DNA of 50,410 nt from Fusicatenibacter sp. (GCA_017887445.1 JAGHIA010000034.1:1-50410), one strand, 5' to 3'. Counted from the first letter of the stretch, positions 1 to 8,612 are shown. The notes: generated by a model from the sequence alone, not told the origin. Translations and numbers: made by a program.

Positions 1-42
1 AAATATCCAGACCATCTGACTTGTCTATTTTTCCGATTGCAC

Positions 43-90
43 ATGTTCAAAAGCCTCGGCGTAGCCCGCTACGCCTGCGTTTTTGAACAT
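43..90. repeat. Palindrome downstream of aroK
   Basis: Arms ATGTTCAAAA (43-52) and TTTTGAACAT (81-90) enclose a second GC-rich stem, GGCGTAGC with GCTACGCC. It lies 3' of aroK (read on the minus strand) but has no T-run on that side, so a terminator role is uncertain. Confidence 0.5.
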
Positions 91-131
91 GCACACTCGA
101 AAAAATATCCTGCGTCATCTGGCTAGACATT

Positions 132-647
132 TCATATACGGTGCACCAGTTCCTCGCAGATAGCTTCGACACTTCTGCCGTCGGTGGCCACCATATAGTC
201 GGCGGCGGCTTCGTAGCTTGGCCGGCGCTGTTCCAGCAGTTCGGCGATGGCTTCGGGACTTTTCCTGTTTTTCAGGTTCGGCCGGTTGTCGTCGCCGCAG
301 GTGCGGGTGTAGATGGTCTCTGGGGTGGCGGTGAGAAGGACCACTTCTCCCAGCGCCTTCATTTTCGCCACATTGACCGGACGAAGGGGAACGCCCCCTC
401 CGCAGGATATCACGCATCCGGTACGCCCCTGCAGCTGTTCCAGCAGAGCGGTTTCCAGATCGCGGAAATATTCCTCGCCGAAACGGTCGAAAATTTCGGG
501 GATCGGCAGGTTCTGCTGGGCGGAGATCATCTCGTCCATCTCGATCACCTCCATCCGGAAGCTTTTGCCCAGCGCTTTTGCCACAGAGCTTTTGCCGCAG
601 CCCATGAAGCCAATGAGAACAATATTTTTTTGCGGTTTCTGATTCAT
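132..647 (-). CDS. aroK: Shikimate kinase
   Basis: 171 aa, the usual length for shikimate kinase, which phosphorylates the 3-OH of shikimate with ATP in cytosolic chorismate synthesis. The Walker A loop GFMGCGKSS is at residues 13-21. The expected shikimate-binding residues are visible: D38 in EMDEM, R62 in YFRDLE and the GGG loop at 83-85. The lid arginine is in NRPNL (about R122). The start is supported by AGAGGAAA just upstream on the minus strand. No other aro genes are next to it, and it is divergent from the membrane protein gene at 928. An antisense frame covers most of the gene but has no recognisable domain. Assignment is firm. Confidence 0.95.
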   Translation of the reverse strand: MNQKPQKNIVLIGFMGCGKSSVAKALGKSFRMEVIEMDEMISAQQNLPIPEIFDRFGEEYFRDLETALLEQLQGRTGCVISCGGGVPLRPVNVAKMKALGEVVLLTATPETIYTRTCGDDNRPNLKNRKSPEAIAELLEQRRPSYEAAADYMVATDGRSVEAICEELVHRI

Positions 648-865
648 AGATTTCCTCTTTTCCAGTCACACGCCTGACAGGTCTCAAATGTGTTTGAAAG
701 TTGCAGGAAGGAATGTTCAAACACGCTCTGGCAGTTATGCCTGCCGCCGCGGCGCGGGGATATTATAGTGAACCGCAGTCAATGGCGGCAATCCGGCCGG
801 GCCGGAGTGCCGCGGACTGTTACAGTCAAGTGTATCACAAGTGCCAGAGAGTGGCAAGTCCTACC

Positions 866-894
866 TTGATTATTCAAAAGGCAGCGTGTATAAT
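866..894 (+). promoter_or_regulatory. SigA promoter for the 928 gene
   Basis: TTGATT (866-871), 17-nt spacer, TATAAT (889-894). The start codon follows 34 nt later, behind an AAGGAGG Shine-Dalgarno. Confidence 0.75.
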
Positions 895-927
895 GGTGCT
901 ACTACTGTTTAAGGAGGACATGAGAGA

Positions 928-2541
928 ATGAAACGTGGCAGTCTGAAATGGAAGCTGATCGCCGTTCTGGCGGTTTTGCTTGCGGCGGGAATCTATTACT
1001 ATGTGGCGCTCCCGGCGGTCAATATCCATAATCAGGGATTCTGGGGATTTCTGATCGGAATCGTCGTGCTGCTTTTAGTGGTTTATTCCGTAAAGAAAAA
1101 AACGACGGACATCCGGACGTTGAAGACGTATCCGGGATTTAAGATCGGTGTGGGGATCACCGGACTTTTGCTGCTTTTTCTGATCATCGGCACGGTGCTT
1201 TCCTCGCCGATCGTCAATGCGAAGAAGTATTACAATCTGATCCAGCAGGAGGAAAGGAACTTCACCGAGGATATCAAGCAGATCAGCTTTGACCAGATTC
1301 CCATTCTTGATAGGGACAGCGCGATCATCCTGGGCGAGCGGAAAATGGGAAGCATGGTGGATATGGTTTCTCAGTTTGAGGTCAGCGACCTGTATTCTCA
1401 GATCAATTATCAGGAGGTGCCGGTGCGGGTGTCCCCGCTGGTGTACGCCAGCACGATCAAGTGGTTTACCAACCAGGCGGACGGTATTCCCGCTTATATG
1501 CAGATCGATATGGCCACCCAGGAGACGGAGCTGGTGAAGCTGGACAAGCCGATCCGCTATTCCCAGTCGGAACTGTTTAACCGAAATATCTACCGCCATC
1601 TGCGTTTCCGTTATCCCACCTATATGTTTGACCAGATCAGCTTCGAGATCAACGACGAAGGCGTTCCTTACTGGGTATGCCCGGTGCAGGAGTACACCAT
1701 CGGACTGTTTGGCGGACAGACCATCGGACGGGTGGTACTGTGCAACGCTCAGACTGGCGAAACCGTGGATTATGCCATCGAGGACTGTCCCAAATGGGTG
1801 GACCGGGCGTATCCGGCGGACCTGCTGCTGGAGCTTTACAATTATCACGGTTCTCTGGTCAACGGTTATATCAACAGTGTGTTCGGACAGAAGGGCTGTC
1901 TGAAAACCACCGACGGTTATAATTACATTGCCATGGACGACGATGTGTGGGTGTATACCGGCGTGACATCGGTAAACGCCGACCAGTCCAACGTAGGATT
2001 TATTCTGATGAACCAGAGAACCATGGAAACACGGTATTATCCGATTTCCGGCGCGGAGGAGCGCTCCGCCATGGCTTCCGCGGAAGGCCAGGTGCAGAAT
2101 CTGCGCTACACGGCGGCGTTCCCGCTTCTGCTCAACGTGGCCAACGAACCCACCTATGTAATGGCCCTGAAGGACGGGGCAGGATTGGTGAAAAAGTACG
2201 CGATGGTCAATGTGCAGCAGTACCAGACCGTTGCCACCGGCGACACGATTTCGGATTGTCAGGAAGAATATGTCCGCCTTCTGGAGGTCAGCGGCATTGC
2301 CTCCGGGGAGGAGATCGCCGGCGGGGAGGAGACGGTGACAGGCGTCATCACCCGCATTGCCCAGAGCGTCATTGACGGAAACTCTCATTTCTATCTTGTG
2401 CTGGAAGACGATGACAGGATCTTTGACGCGGCAATCACGGAATTTGTGGAGATCGTCAGATACCAGGAAGGGGACACCATCACCTTGACCTTCCGGGAGG
2501 GCGATCTGCTGTGTACCGTGACCGGAATCGGGAACCAGTAG
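928..2541 (+). CDS. Membrane-anchored protein, unknown function
   Basis: 537 aa. Not recognised as a named family. The N-terminus has three hydrophobic segments (about residues 9-29, 36-55 and 73-95), then a long soluble region rich in acidic and aromatic residues that probably lies outside the membrane. The last ~80 residues (after GEETVTGVITRIAQS) read like a small beta-barrel domain. The gene starts at ATG 928 behind AAGGAGG, with a good SigA promoter upstream. It ends 82 nt before the lacI-type start, with a hairpin between them. Nothing in the neighbourhood gives a function. It is well expressed by the look of its signals and real by codon use. Confidence 0.8.
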   Translation: MKRGSLKWKLIAVLAVLLAAGIYYYVALPAVNIHNQGFWGFLIGIVVLLLVVYSVKKKTTDIRTLKTYPGFKIGVGITGLLLLFLIIGTVLSSPIVNAKKYYNLIQQEERNFTEDIKQISFDQIPILDRDSAIILGERKMGSMVDMVSQFEVSDLYSQINYQEVPVRVSPLVYASTIKWFTNQADGIPAYMQIDMATQETELVKLDKPIRYSQSELFNRNIYRHLRFRYPTYMFDQISFEINDEGVPYWVCPVQEYTIGLFGGQTIGRVVLCNAQTGETVDYAIEDCPKWVDRAYPADLLLELYNYHGSLVNGYINSVFGQKGCLKTTDGYNYIAMDDDVWVYTGVTSVNADQSNVGFILMNQRTMETRYYPISGAEERSAMASAEGQVQNLRYTAAFPLLLNVANEPTYVMALKDGAGLVKKYAMVNVQQYQTVATGDTISDCQEEYVRLLEVSGIASGEEIAGGEETVTGVITRIAQSVIDGNSHFYLVLEDDDRIFDAAITEFVEIVRYQEGDTITLTFREGDLLCTVTGIGNQ

Positions 2542-2549
2542 CGGAACAT

Positions 2550-2590
2550 GCAGCCGTTTTGCGCCGCTTATTCCCGCGGGCAACGGCTGC
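2550..2590 (+). terminator. Hairpin between membrane gene and LacI gene
   Basis: Perfect 9-bp stem GCAGCCGTT (2550-2558) / AACGGCTGC (2582-2590). No T-run follows, so it could be a factor-assisted terminator or a leader structure of the regulator gene. Confidence 0.4.
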
Positions 2591-2623
2591 GCAACTACGC
2601 TCCGGATGGGGAGGTTCAGATGT

Positions 2624-3640
2624 ATGATTCGTATTAAGGATATCGCAGAGAGAGCCGGGGTCAGTCCGACAACCGTTTCCAATGTGATCCACGGAAAGGC
2701 CGGGCGTGTCTCCAGGGAGACGGTGGAGAAGATCAACCGGATCCTGGAGGAGATGGATTATGTGCCAAGCCTCAGCGCCCGGATGCTTGCGAGGGACCAT
2801 TCGGGACTCATCGGCGTGGCCCTGGGGTATACCAGAGAGGGCATGAACTATGCGCTGGAAGACCCGTTTATCGCGGAACTGGTGGGCAGTCTGGAGTTCA
2901 GGATCCAGGAAAAGGGTTATACCATGATACTGGTGACCCGCCACAAGGGCAGGGATCTGATGGAGCAGCTTTTGGGATGGAATCTGGAGGCTATGATCTC
3001 CATCGGCTTTGACGAGCGGGAAATCCGCAGGATCCGCAATCGTTTTTTGGGACCCATGGTGGTGATAGACAGTTACAGTCCGCTGCCGGAGGGAGTGATC
3101 AACGTGCGCACCGACGACCGGGGCGGCGGTTATCTGATGGGAAAATACCTGCTGAAAAAAGGACACAGAAAATTTCTGTTTCTCTCGGACAACGACGAGG
3201 CTGTGGACCACGAGCGATGGCTTGGCGTGCGGGAGGCTATGGAGGAGGAACTGGTGGAGGACGCCGCCTCCCGCCACCTTCTGACGGCCAAAGATCCGGC
3301 CAGCCGCCGGAGACACTACCGGGAACTGCTTCCCTTGTTCCGGGAACAGAGCGCGCTGTTTTTTTCCTCGGACCTGTACGCGGTGGAAGCGATGAATTTT
3401 CTCCAGGACCAGGGGATCCGTGTGCCGGAGGAATTGTCGGTGGCCGGGTTTGACGATGTGGCTTATGCCAGGCTGTCCCGGCCGGCGCTGACCACTGTGC
3501 GCCAGAATGTGGGAGAGAAGGCCAGGCGTTCGGTGGACGCGCTGGTGAGAACTCTTCACGGGGAAACGGTTTCTGTAGAATACCGGATTTCCACGCTGCT
3601 GGCTCAGAGGGAATCGGTGGCGGACGCTTCCCCCCGCTGA
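2624..3640 (+). CDS. LacI-family transcriptional regulator
   Basis: 338 aa from ATG 2624. An in-frame ATG 18 nt upstream overlaps the Shine-Dalgarno GGGGAGG (2608-2614), so 2624 is the likely start. The N-terminus is a classic LacI helix-turn-helix (IKDIAERAGVSPTTVSNVI, residues 3-21) with the hinge up to about residue 60. A periplasmic-binding-protein-like effector domain follows and ends with VAGFDDVAYARLSRPALTTV, typical of the family. It lies upstream of two alpha-glucosidase genes and a perfect palindrome with the core TTTTGCGCAAAA. I infer a MalR-like repressor of alpha-glucoside genes; the effector cannot be read from sequence. Confidence 0.9.
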   Translation: MIRIKDIAERAGVSPTTVSNVIHGKAGRVSRETVEKINRILEEMDYVPSLSARMLARDHSGLIGVALGYTREGMNYALEDPFIAELVGSLEFRIQEKGYTMILVTRHKGRDLMEQLLGWNLEAMISIGFDEREIRRIRNRFLGPMVVIDSYSPLPEGVINVRTDDRGGGYLMGKYLLKKGHRKFLFLSDNDEAVDHERWLGVREAMEEELVEDAASRHLLTAKDPASRRRHYRELLPLFREQSALFFSSDLYAVEAMNFLQDQGIRVPEELSVAGFDDVAYARLSRPALTTVRQNVGEKARRSVDALVRTLHGETVSVEYRISTLLAQRESVADASPR

Positions 3641-4045
3641 GGACTGCTGTTTATGAAAAACTGTGATCGTCTGGCAGGGTTGAACGATCGCGAAATACTT
3701 CCTGTGAAAATCCAGGATTTTCAGGACGTGTTGGAGAATTGTTTTCCGCGTCTGTACGTCACGGTTTGTGTGGCGCGCAGACCGCGGGAAGAAATGTTCC
3801 GGCACGATCTGAAAACCTGGATCTTCCCAGGAAGTTTTTTTATGTTTTGCCGCTGCGATCTTGCACCATCTTTCGGTGTCTGGCAAAAACCCTGCTTTGC
3901 GCGCCGCAGACCTGTCCGGCCGGTTGGATGGCTGCGCAGACTTCGGTGTTTTCGTGTATTCTGAGCGGAAATATCTTGTGGGACGGCAGAGAGCTATCTT
4001 GTGGGACGGCAGAGAGCGGAACAGTTTTAAATTTGTTTGTGTGCA
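3641..4045 (+). other. Intergenic region after lacI-type gene
   Basis: About 400 bp without a convincing gene. It holds a 17-bp palindrome (GAAAATCC-A-GGATTTTC, 3706-3722) and a weak hairpin CCTGG/CCAGG followed by seven T (3816-3841), a possible terminator. Further on is a tandem duplication of 23 bp. Open frames of about 100 codons here lack ribosome binding sites and protein-like composition. Confidence 0.5.
3972..4017. repeat. Tandem 2 x 23 bp repeat
   Basis: Two identical, directly adjacent 23-bp units (3972-3994 and 3995-4017), each beginning TATCTTGTGGGACGG. They lie just upstream of the promoter of the GH13 operon. They may be a binding site or replication slippage. Confidence 0.85.
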
Positions 4046-4051
4046 TATAAT
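4046..4051 (+). promoter_or_regulatory. -10 element of the alpha-glucosidase operon
   Basis: TATAAT at 4046-4051. No good -35 is visible 16-18 nt upstream (AGTTTT), so an activator may be needed. The predicted start is near 4058, just before the palindromic operator. Confidence 0.5.
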
Positions 4052-4078
4052 ACAAAACACAAAAGAATATCTTGTGTA

Positions 4079-4110
4079 ATTTCAATAGTTTTGCGCAAAA
4101 CTATTGAAAT
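4079..4110. promoter_or_regulatory. Perfect 32-bp palindromic operator
   Basis: Both 16-nt halves are exact reverse complements. The centre is TTTTGCGCAAAA, the style of LacI/MalR operators with a central CG. It lies about 28 nt downstream of the -10 box, where a bound repressor would block transcription. The likely ligand is the LacI-type protein encoded at 2624. Confidence 0.75.
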
Positions 4111-4131
4111 GTACGGAGGAGGTATGGTAGT

Positions 4132-4227
4132 ATGGAAGCAGGAAAAAGAATGGAAGACAGGAAAGAACGAAGTGTAGCGAAACATAGCGAAACACAGGAA
4201 AACATAAAGATCAAAGAAGAAAGGTGA
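4132..4227 (+). CDS. Possible 31-aa leader peptide
   Basis: An ATG at 4132 lies 8 nt after a strong Shine-Dalgarno, GGAGGAGGT (4115-4123). It opens a 31-codon frame beginning MEAGKRMEDRKERS and ending TGA at 4225-4227, 10 nt before the GH13 start codon. The peptide is very hydrophilic (Lys, Arg, Glu) with no membrane segment. Its end overlaps the GH13 Shine-Dalgarno (AAGGTGAGG), so translating it would pass ribosomes onto the GH13 start site. That is what one expects of a coupling or regulatory leader peptide. The frame and its signals are visible; function is inferred, and chance remains possible. Confidence 0.45.
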   Translation: MEAGKRMEDRKERSVAKHSETQENIKIKEER

Positions 4228-4237
4228 GGAAACGCAA

Positions 4238-5902
4238 ATGGAAAGAACATGGTGGAAAGAAGCGGTGGTTTATCAGATCTACCCGAGAAGCTTTATGGAC
4301 AGCAACGGGGACGGGATCGGCGACCTGAACGGGATCACTTCGCGGCTGGATTACCTGAAGGAACTGGGTGTGGACGTTCTGTGGCTGTCCCCGGTGTACC
4401 AGTCGCCCAACGATGACAACGGCTACGATATCAGCGATTATCAGGCGATCATGGCGGAGTTCGGTACCATGGAGGATTTCGACCGGATGCTGGAGGGCAT
4501 CCATGCCAGAGGCATGAAGCTGGTGATGGACCTGGTAGTGAACCATACTTCCGACGAGCACGCATGGTTTGTGGAGAGCAGAAAATCCAAGGACAATCCC
4601 TACCGCGACTATTATATCTGGAGAGAAGGCAAGGACGGAAAGGAACCCAACAACTGGGGAAGCTGCTTCTCCGGCTCCGCCTGGGAGTACGACGAGACGA
4701 CAGAAATGTATTATCTGCACCTGTTCTCAAAAAAACAGCCGGATCTGAACTGGGACAACCCCAAGGTCCGCGGCGAAGTGTTTGACATGATGAACTGGTG
4801 GTGCGAGAAGGGCATCGACGGTTTCCGTATGGATGTGATCAGCCTGATTTCCAAGAAGCCGGGGCTGCCCGACGGCTATCAGGCGCCGGACGCCCTGTAC
4901 GGAGATTCCGGTTGCGCCAACGGTCCGCATGTCCATGAATATCTGCAGGAGATGAACCAGAAAGTTCTGTCCCATTATGACCTGATGACGGTGGGCGAGT
5001 GCGCCGGCGTGACCATTGAGGAGGCAAAGAAATACGCCAACGCCGACGGCCGGGAGCTGAGTATGGTCTTCCAGTTCGAGCATGTGGAGGCCAACGGTCC
5101 CATGGGCAAGTGGACCGACGAGAGAGTGCGGCTGAAGGACTTTAAAGAAACCATGAGCAAATGGCAGACACAGCTGGAAGGTAAAGCCTGGAACAGCCTG
5201 TTTCTTGGAAACCACGACCAGGCGAGAAGCGTATCCCGCTTTGGAAACGACGATCCCAAATACCGGGAAGTCAGCGCGAAAATGCTTGTGACCTGTCTGC
5301 ATATGATGCAGGGAACCCCCTATGTGTTCCAGGGCGAGGAGCTTGGTATGACCAACTGCCCGTTTGAAAAGCTGGAGGATCTGAGAGATATTGAGAGTAT
5401 CAACGCTTTCCACGAACTGACGGGAGCAGGAAAAGTAACGCCGGAAAACATGATGCGCTACATCCGCATGCGCGGCAGGGACAACGCCAGAACGCCGATG
5501 CAGTGGGACGACAGCGCCAACGCAGGATTTACCACCAAAACCCCATGGATCATGGTGAATCCGAATTATAAAGAGATCAACGCCAAGGCGGAGCTGGAGG
5601 ATGCGGATTCCGTGTTCCGCTATTATCAGAAGATCATCGGACTGCGGAAAAAAGAGCAGGTGATGGTATACGGAACCTATGAGCTTCTGGAGCCGGACAG
5701 CGAGACACTGTACGTCTACACGAGAACGCTGGGCAGCGAAAAGCTTCTGGTCATCTGCAGCTTTTCCCCGGAGGAGGAGAGCTACACGGTTCCCCGGGAG
5801 TTTGCCGGCGGCAGCATTCTCATCAGCAGCTATGGCAGAGAATGCGTGGACAGCAATCTGACACTGAAGCCGTATGAGGCGCTGGTACTGAAGATTTCGT
5901 AA
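4238..5902 (+). CDS. GH13 alpha-glucosidase (oligo-1,6-glucosidase type)
   Basis: 554 aa, normal for cytosolic GH13 subfamily 31 exo-glucosidases, which release glucose from non-reducing ends. The (beta/alpha)8 motifs are intact: DLVVNH (98-103), nucleophile D199 in GFRMDV, acid/base E254 in TVGE, and stabiliser D327 in LGNHD. The residue after the nucleophile is Val200. In this family Val there is associated with alpha-1,6 (isomaltose-type) specificity, whereas Ala or Thr favours alpha-1,4. There is no signal peptide. The gene is preceded by operator, leader ORF and AAGGTGAGG; the GH31 gene follows 110 nt later. The TAA stop lies in an R2-like repeat arm. Confidence 0.92.
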   Translation: MERTWWKEAVVYQIYPRSFMDSNGDGIGDLNGITSRLDYLKELGVDVLWLSPVYQSPNDDNGYDISDYQAIMAEFGTMEDFDRMLEGIHARGMKLVMDLVVNHTSDEHAWFVESRKSKDNPYRDYYIWREGKDGKEPNNWGSCFSGSAWEYDETTEMYYLHLFSKKQPDLNWDNPKVRGEVFDMMNWWCEKGIDGFRMDVISLISKKPGLPDGYQAPDALYGDSGCANGPHVHEYLQEMNQKVLSHYDLMTVGECAGVTIEEAKKYANADGRELSMVFQFEHVEANGPMGKWTDERVRLKDFKETMSKWQTQLEGKAWNSLFLGNHDQARSVSRFGNDDPKYREVSAKMLVTCLHMMQGTPYVFQGEELGMTNCPFEKLEDLRDIESINAFHELTGAGKVTPENMMRYIRMRGRDNARTPMQWDDSANAGFTTKTPWIMVNPNYKEINAKAELEDADSVFRYYQKIIGLRKKEQVMVYGTYELLEPDSETLYVYTRTLGSEKLLVICSFSPEEESYTVPREFAGGSILISSYGRECVDSNLTLKPYEALVLKIS

Positions 5903-5976
5903 CAATTTAAAATATGGTAATATTTAGCCGGGTCTGCGCATTCACTGCGCAGACTGTATGAAAACATAACTGTTAC
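5899..5976. repeat. R2 repeat with GTCTGCGCA hairpin
   Basis: Ends resemble R2 arms (GTAACA at 5899, TGTTAC at 5971-5976). Inside is a perfect 9-bp hairpin GTCTGCGCA (5932-5940) / TGCGCAGAC (5946-5954). A related hairpin occurs near 19510. The upstream arm contains the stop codon of the GH13 gene. Confidence 0.65.
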
Positions 5977-6012
5977 AAAAATGCAGACAAAATAAAGGAG
6001 GAACGCAGCGAA

Positions 6013-8406
6013 ATGAAAGATTATCTGAAGATCGACGCGCACCCGGCCGCATGTCCGGAGAATATCATCCAGGGTGACTGTTACCGGATCACCGTATTGA
6101 CGAAAAGCCTGGTGCGTCTGGAGTACAGCGCCGATGGCGCGTTTACTGACGCGCCCACCCAGACCGTGCTGAACCGGGATTTCCCGAAGGCTGATTTCGA
6201 GGTCAAGGAAACCCCGGAGGAGCTGGAGATCCGCACGGAATATTTTCAGCTGAATTACGACAAAAAGGAATTTACCAGCCATGGGCTTTCCTGCTATGCT
6301 CTTGGAATGCCAGGCGGAAACCGCAACGCATGGCGGTTCGGACAGAAAAACGACAACCTGAAAGGTACGGCGAGAACACTGGACAATGTGGACGGAGAAT
6401 GTGAGCTGGAGGACGGTATTTTGTCCATGTGGTCCGGCTGCGTGGCGCTGGATGATTCCCGCACGCTGACTCTTCGGGAGGACGGCTGGGTACAGCCGAG
6501 AAAGAAAGGAATCCAGGATATTTACCTGTTTGCTTACGGCCACCGTTTTCTGGACGCTCTGAAGGATTTTTACCGTCTCTGCGGCGAGACGCCGATGCTT
6601 CCCCGGTACACCCTTGGAAACTGGTGGAGCCGGTATTACAAATATACCGAAGAAACCTACATGGAACTGATGGAGCGGTTCGATCAGGAGCAGATCCCGT
6701 TTACCGTAGCGGTCATCGATATGGATTGGCATCTGGTGGACATCGATCCCAAGTACGGCACCGGCTGGACCGGCTACACCTGGAACCGTGATATGTTCCC
6801 GGATCCGGAACGTTTCCTGAAAAAGCTTCATGACAGAGGCATGAAAACCACTCTGAACCTTCATCCGGCGGACGGTATCCGCGCCTACGAAGAATGTTAT
6901 CCGCAGATGGCTGAGGCCATGGGCGTGGACCAGGAAAAAGAGGAGCCGGTAAACTTTGATATTGCCAATCCCGTCTTCCTGGAGAACTACCTGGACAAAG
7001 TGCTGCATCCCATGGAGGAGGAAGGCGTGGACTTCTGGTGGGTAGACTGGCAGCAGGGCACCAACAGTAAGATGGAGGGTCTTGACCCGCTTTGGATGCT
7101 GAACCACTACCATTTTCTGGACAGCAAACGGGACGGCAGACGTCCGCTGACCTTCTCCCGCTATGCAGGCCCCGGCTCTCACCGCTATCCGGTAGGATTT
7201 TCCGGGGATACGCTGATCACCTGGGAGTCCCTGGATTTTCAGCCATACTTTACCAGCATAGCCTCCAACATCGGCTACGGCTGGTGGAGCCACGATATCG
7301 GCGGCCATATGCTGGGCTACAAAAACGACGAGATGGAAGCGCGCTGGTATCAGTTCGGCGTGTTCTCGCCCATCAACCGCCTGCACAGCAGCAGCAGTGA
7401 ATTTAACGGAAAAGAACCCTGGAGGTTCAAAAAAGAGGTACACGACACCATGTGCGGCTTCCTGCGCCTGCGCCACAGACTGATCCCGTACCTGTACACC
7501 ATGAACCACCGGGCATGGGAGAAAGGTGAGCCGATCTGCCAGCCGATGTATTATCAGTACCCGGATAACTGGACCGCCTATGGACAGAAAAACGAATATT
7601 TCTTCGGAAGCGAGCTGATTGCTGCGCCGGTGACGACGCCGCGCGTTGAGAACCTGAACGTGGCCCGCACGAAGGTATGGCTGCCGGAGGGGCTGTGGTT
7701 CGATTTCTTCACCGACACCGTATACCGCGGAGGCAGAACCATGAACATGTACCGCACCATCGACCAGATTCCGGTGCTGGCAAAAGCCGGAGCAATCCTT
7801 CCTATGACAGACAGGATCGGAGCCGTGGAAGCAGAGTCCAATCCGGACCAGCTGACCATCTGCGTATATCCGGGCGCAGACAACACCTTTGTTCTGTATG
7901 AGGACGACAACGTATCGGAAAACTACCGTCAGGGAATCTGCGCGCAAACAGAAATGAAGCTGAACTGGAAGGAAAAGATCTTCACAGTCTCCCCGGCCCA
8001 GGGCGAGCGGTCCCTTCTGCCGTCCCAGAGAAGCTGGAAGATTGAGTTCCACAAAGTGACTGCCGGCCAGGCAGAGGTACTGGTCAACGGACAGAAACAG
8101 GAAGGCTGCTGCGGCAAATGCGGCGCCACATTCATCGTAACTTTGGAAAATCTCCGTCCGGAGGATTCCATAGAGATCCGGCTTCCCAAAGAGACAGAGA
8201 TCGCGGAAAACCCGGTACAGGAACAGATCTTTGATTTCCTGAATCAGGCGGAGATTGATTTTATCGCAAAAGAAAAAATATTCCGCGCGGTCAGCCAGGC
8301 CGGAAACGCCCCGGAACTGCTGATCAGCGAGCTGCAGAGTATGGAAGTCGATCAGGATCTGTGCGGCGCCGTACTTGAACTGGCAGGCGCATATCTGAAG
8401 CGGTAG
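6013..8406 (+). CDS. GH31 family alpha-glycosidase
   Basis: 797 aa, without signal peptide, hence cytosolic. An N-terminal beta-sandwich (to ~190) precedes the catalytic barrel starting near PRYTLGNWWSRYY. The nucleophile region is FWWVDWQQGTNS (Asp345), not the GFWNDMNEP of ordinary GH31 alpha-glucosidases. The probable acid/base is Asp399 in FSGDT. Downstream motifs (GGHMLGYKNDEMEARW) are typical of GH31. About 110 C-terminal residues form an acidic, helical extra segment. Start at ATG 6013 behind AAAGGAGG. It is probably co-transcribed with the GH13 gene; a plausible role is trimming branched or unusual alpha-glucosides. Family certain, substrate not. Confidence 0.9.
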   Translation: MKDYLKIDAHPAACPENIIQGDCYRITVLTKSLVRLEYSADGAFTDAPTQTVLNRDFPKADFEVKETPEELEIRTEYFQLNYDKKEFTSHGLSCYALGMPGGNRNAWRFGQKNDNLKGTARTLDNVDGECELEDGILSMWSGCVALDDSRTLTLREDGWVQPRKKGIQDIYLFAYGHRFLDALKDFYRLCGETPMLPRYTLGNWWSRYYKYTEETYMELMERFDQEQIPFTVAVIDMDWHLVDIDPKYGTGWTGYTWNRDMFPDPERFLKKLHDRGMKTTLNLHPADGIRAYEECYPQMAEAMGVDQEKEEPVNFDIANPVFLENYLDKVLHPMEEEGVDFWWVDWQQGTNSKMEGLDPLWMLNHYHFLDSKRDGRRPLTFSRYAGPGSHRYPVGFSGDTLITWESLDFQPYFTSIASNIGYGWWSHDIGGHMLGYKNDEMEARWYQFGVFSPINRLHSSSSEFNGKEPWRFKKEVHDTMCGFLRLRHRLIPYLYTMNHRAWEKGEPICQPMYYQYPDNWTAYGQKNEYFFGSELIAAPVTTPRVENLNVARTKVWLPEGLWFDFFTDTVYRGGRTMNMYRTIDQIPVLAKAGAILPMTDRIGAVEAESNPDQLTICVYPGADNTFVLYEDDNVSENYRQGICAQTEMKLNWKEKIFTVSPAQGERSLLPSQRSWKIEFHKVTAGQAEVLVNGQKQEGCCGKCGATFIVTLENLRPEDSIEIRLPKETEIAENPVQEQIFDFLNQAEIDFIAKEKIFRAVSQAGNAPELLISELQSMEVDQDLCGAVLELAGAYLKR

Positions 8407-8410
8407 TGCG

Positions 8411-8492
8411 GACGAAGTCCGCGCGCCGCAGGCGGCAGGCGCCCTCTGGGGACTGCTGCGCGGAGGTGGAAACTCTAAACGCCCCAACGTCC
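8411..8492. other. GC-rich structured spacer after GH31
   Basis: Directly after the GH31 stop, the spacer can form GCGGAC-GAA-GTCCGC and a GCGCC/GGCGC stem, then leads into the branched terminator. No coding signal is seen on either strand. Confidence 0.4.
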
Positions 8493-8602
8493 CGCCGGAC
8501 GGGTACCGGCGCAATTCGACAGGAATGCCTGATGCATTCCCGTCTCAGTGCGCCTCAGGCTCCGGACTTGCAGTCCTGCGCCTGCCCCGTCCGGCGTTTT
8601 TT
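8493..8602 (+). terminator. Branched intrinsic terminator / structured RNA
   Basis: An 11-bp stem CGCCGGACGGG (8493-8503) / CCCGTCCGGCG (8586-8596) is followed by six T. It encloses two further arms. One is GGCGCA/TGCGCC capped by GGAATGC-CTGAT-GCATTCC (8508-8554). The other is CAGGC/GCCTG capped by GGACT-TGC-AGTCC (8556-8584). It ends the alpha-glucosidase operon. Confidence 0.8.
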
Positions 8603-8612
8603 CAAACATCCC

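Noticed and set aside
141-677. Plus-strand open frame opposite aroK
   Set aside because: Antisense shadow of shikimate kinase; no ribosome binding site and no domain.
701-931. 76-codon frame overlapping the start of the membrane protein gene
   Set aside because: Lies across the promoter of the 928 gene, no Shine-Dalgarno, composition not protein-like.
2480-4060. 526-codon minus-strand frame
   Set aside because: Antisense to the LacI-type gene and the intergenic region; no motif.
3653-4079. Several ~100-codon frames between the LacI-type and GH13 genes
   Set aside because: They cross the tandem repeat and promoter, conflict with each other and lack ribosome binding sites.
5830-8514. 894-codon minus-strand frame opposite the GH31 gene
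   Set aside because: Long antisense frame caused by GC-rich codon use; no domain; the plus strand is clearly GH31.
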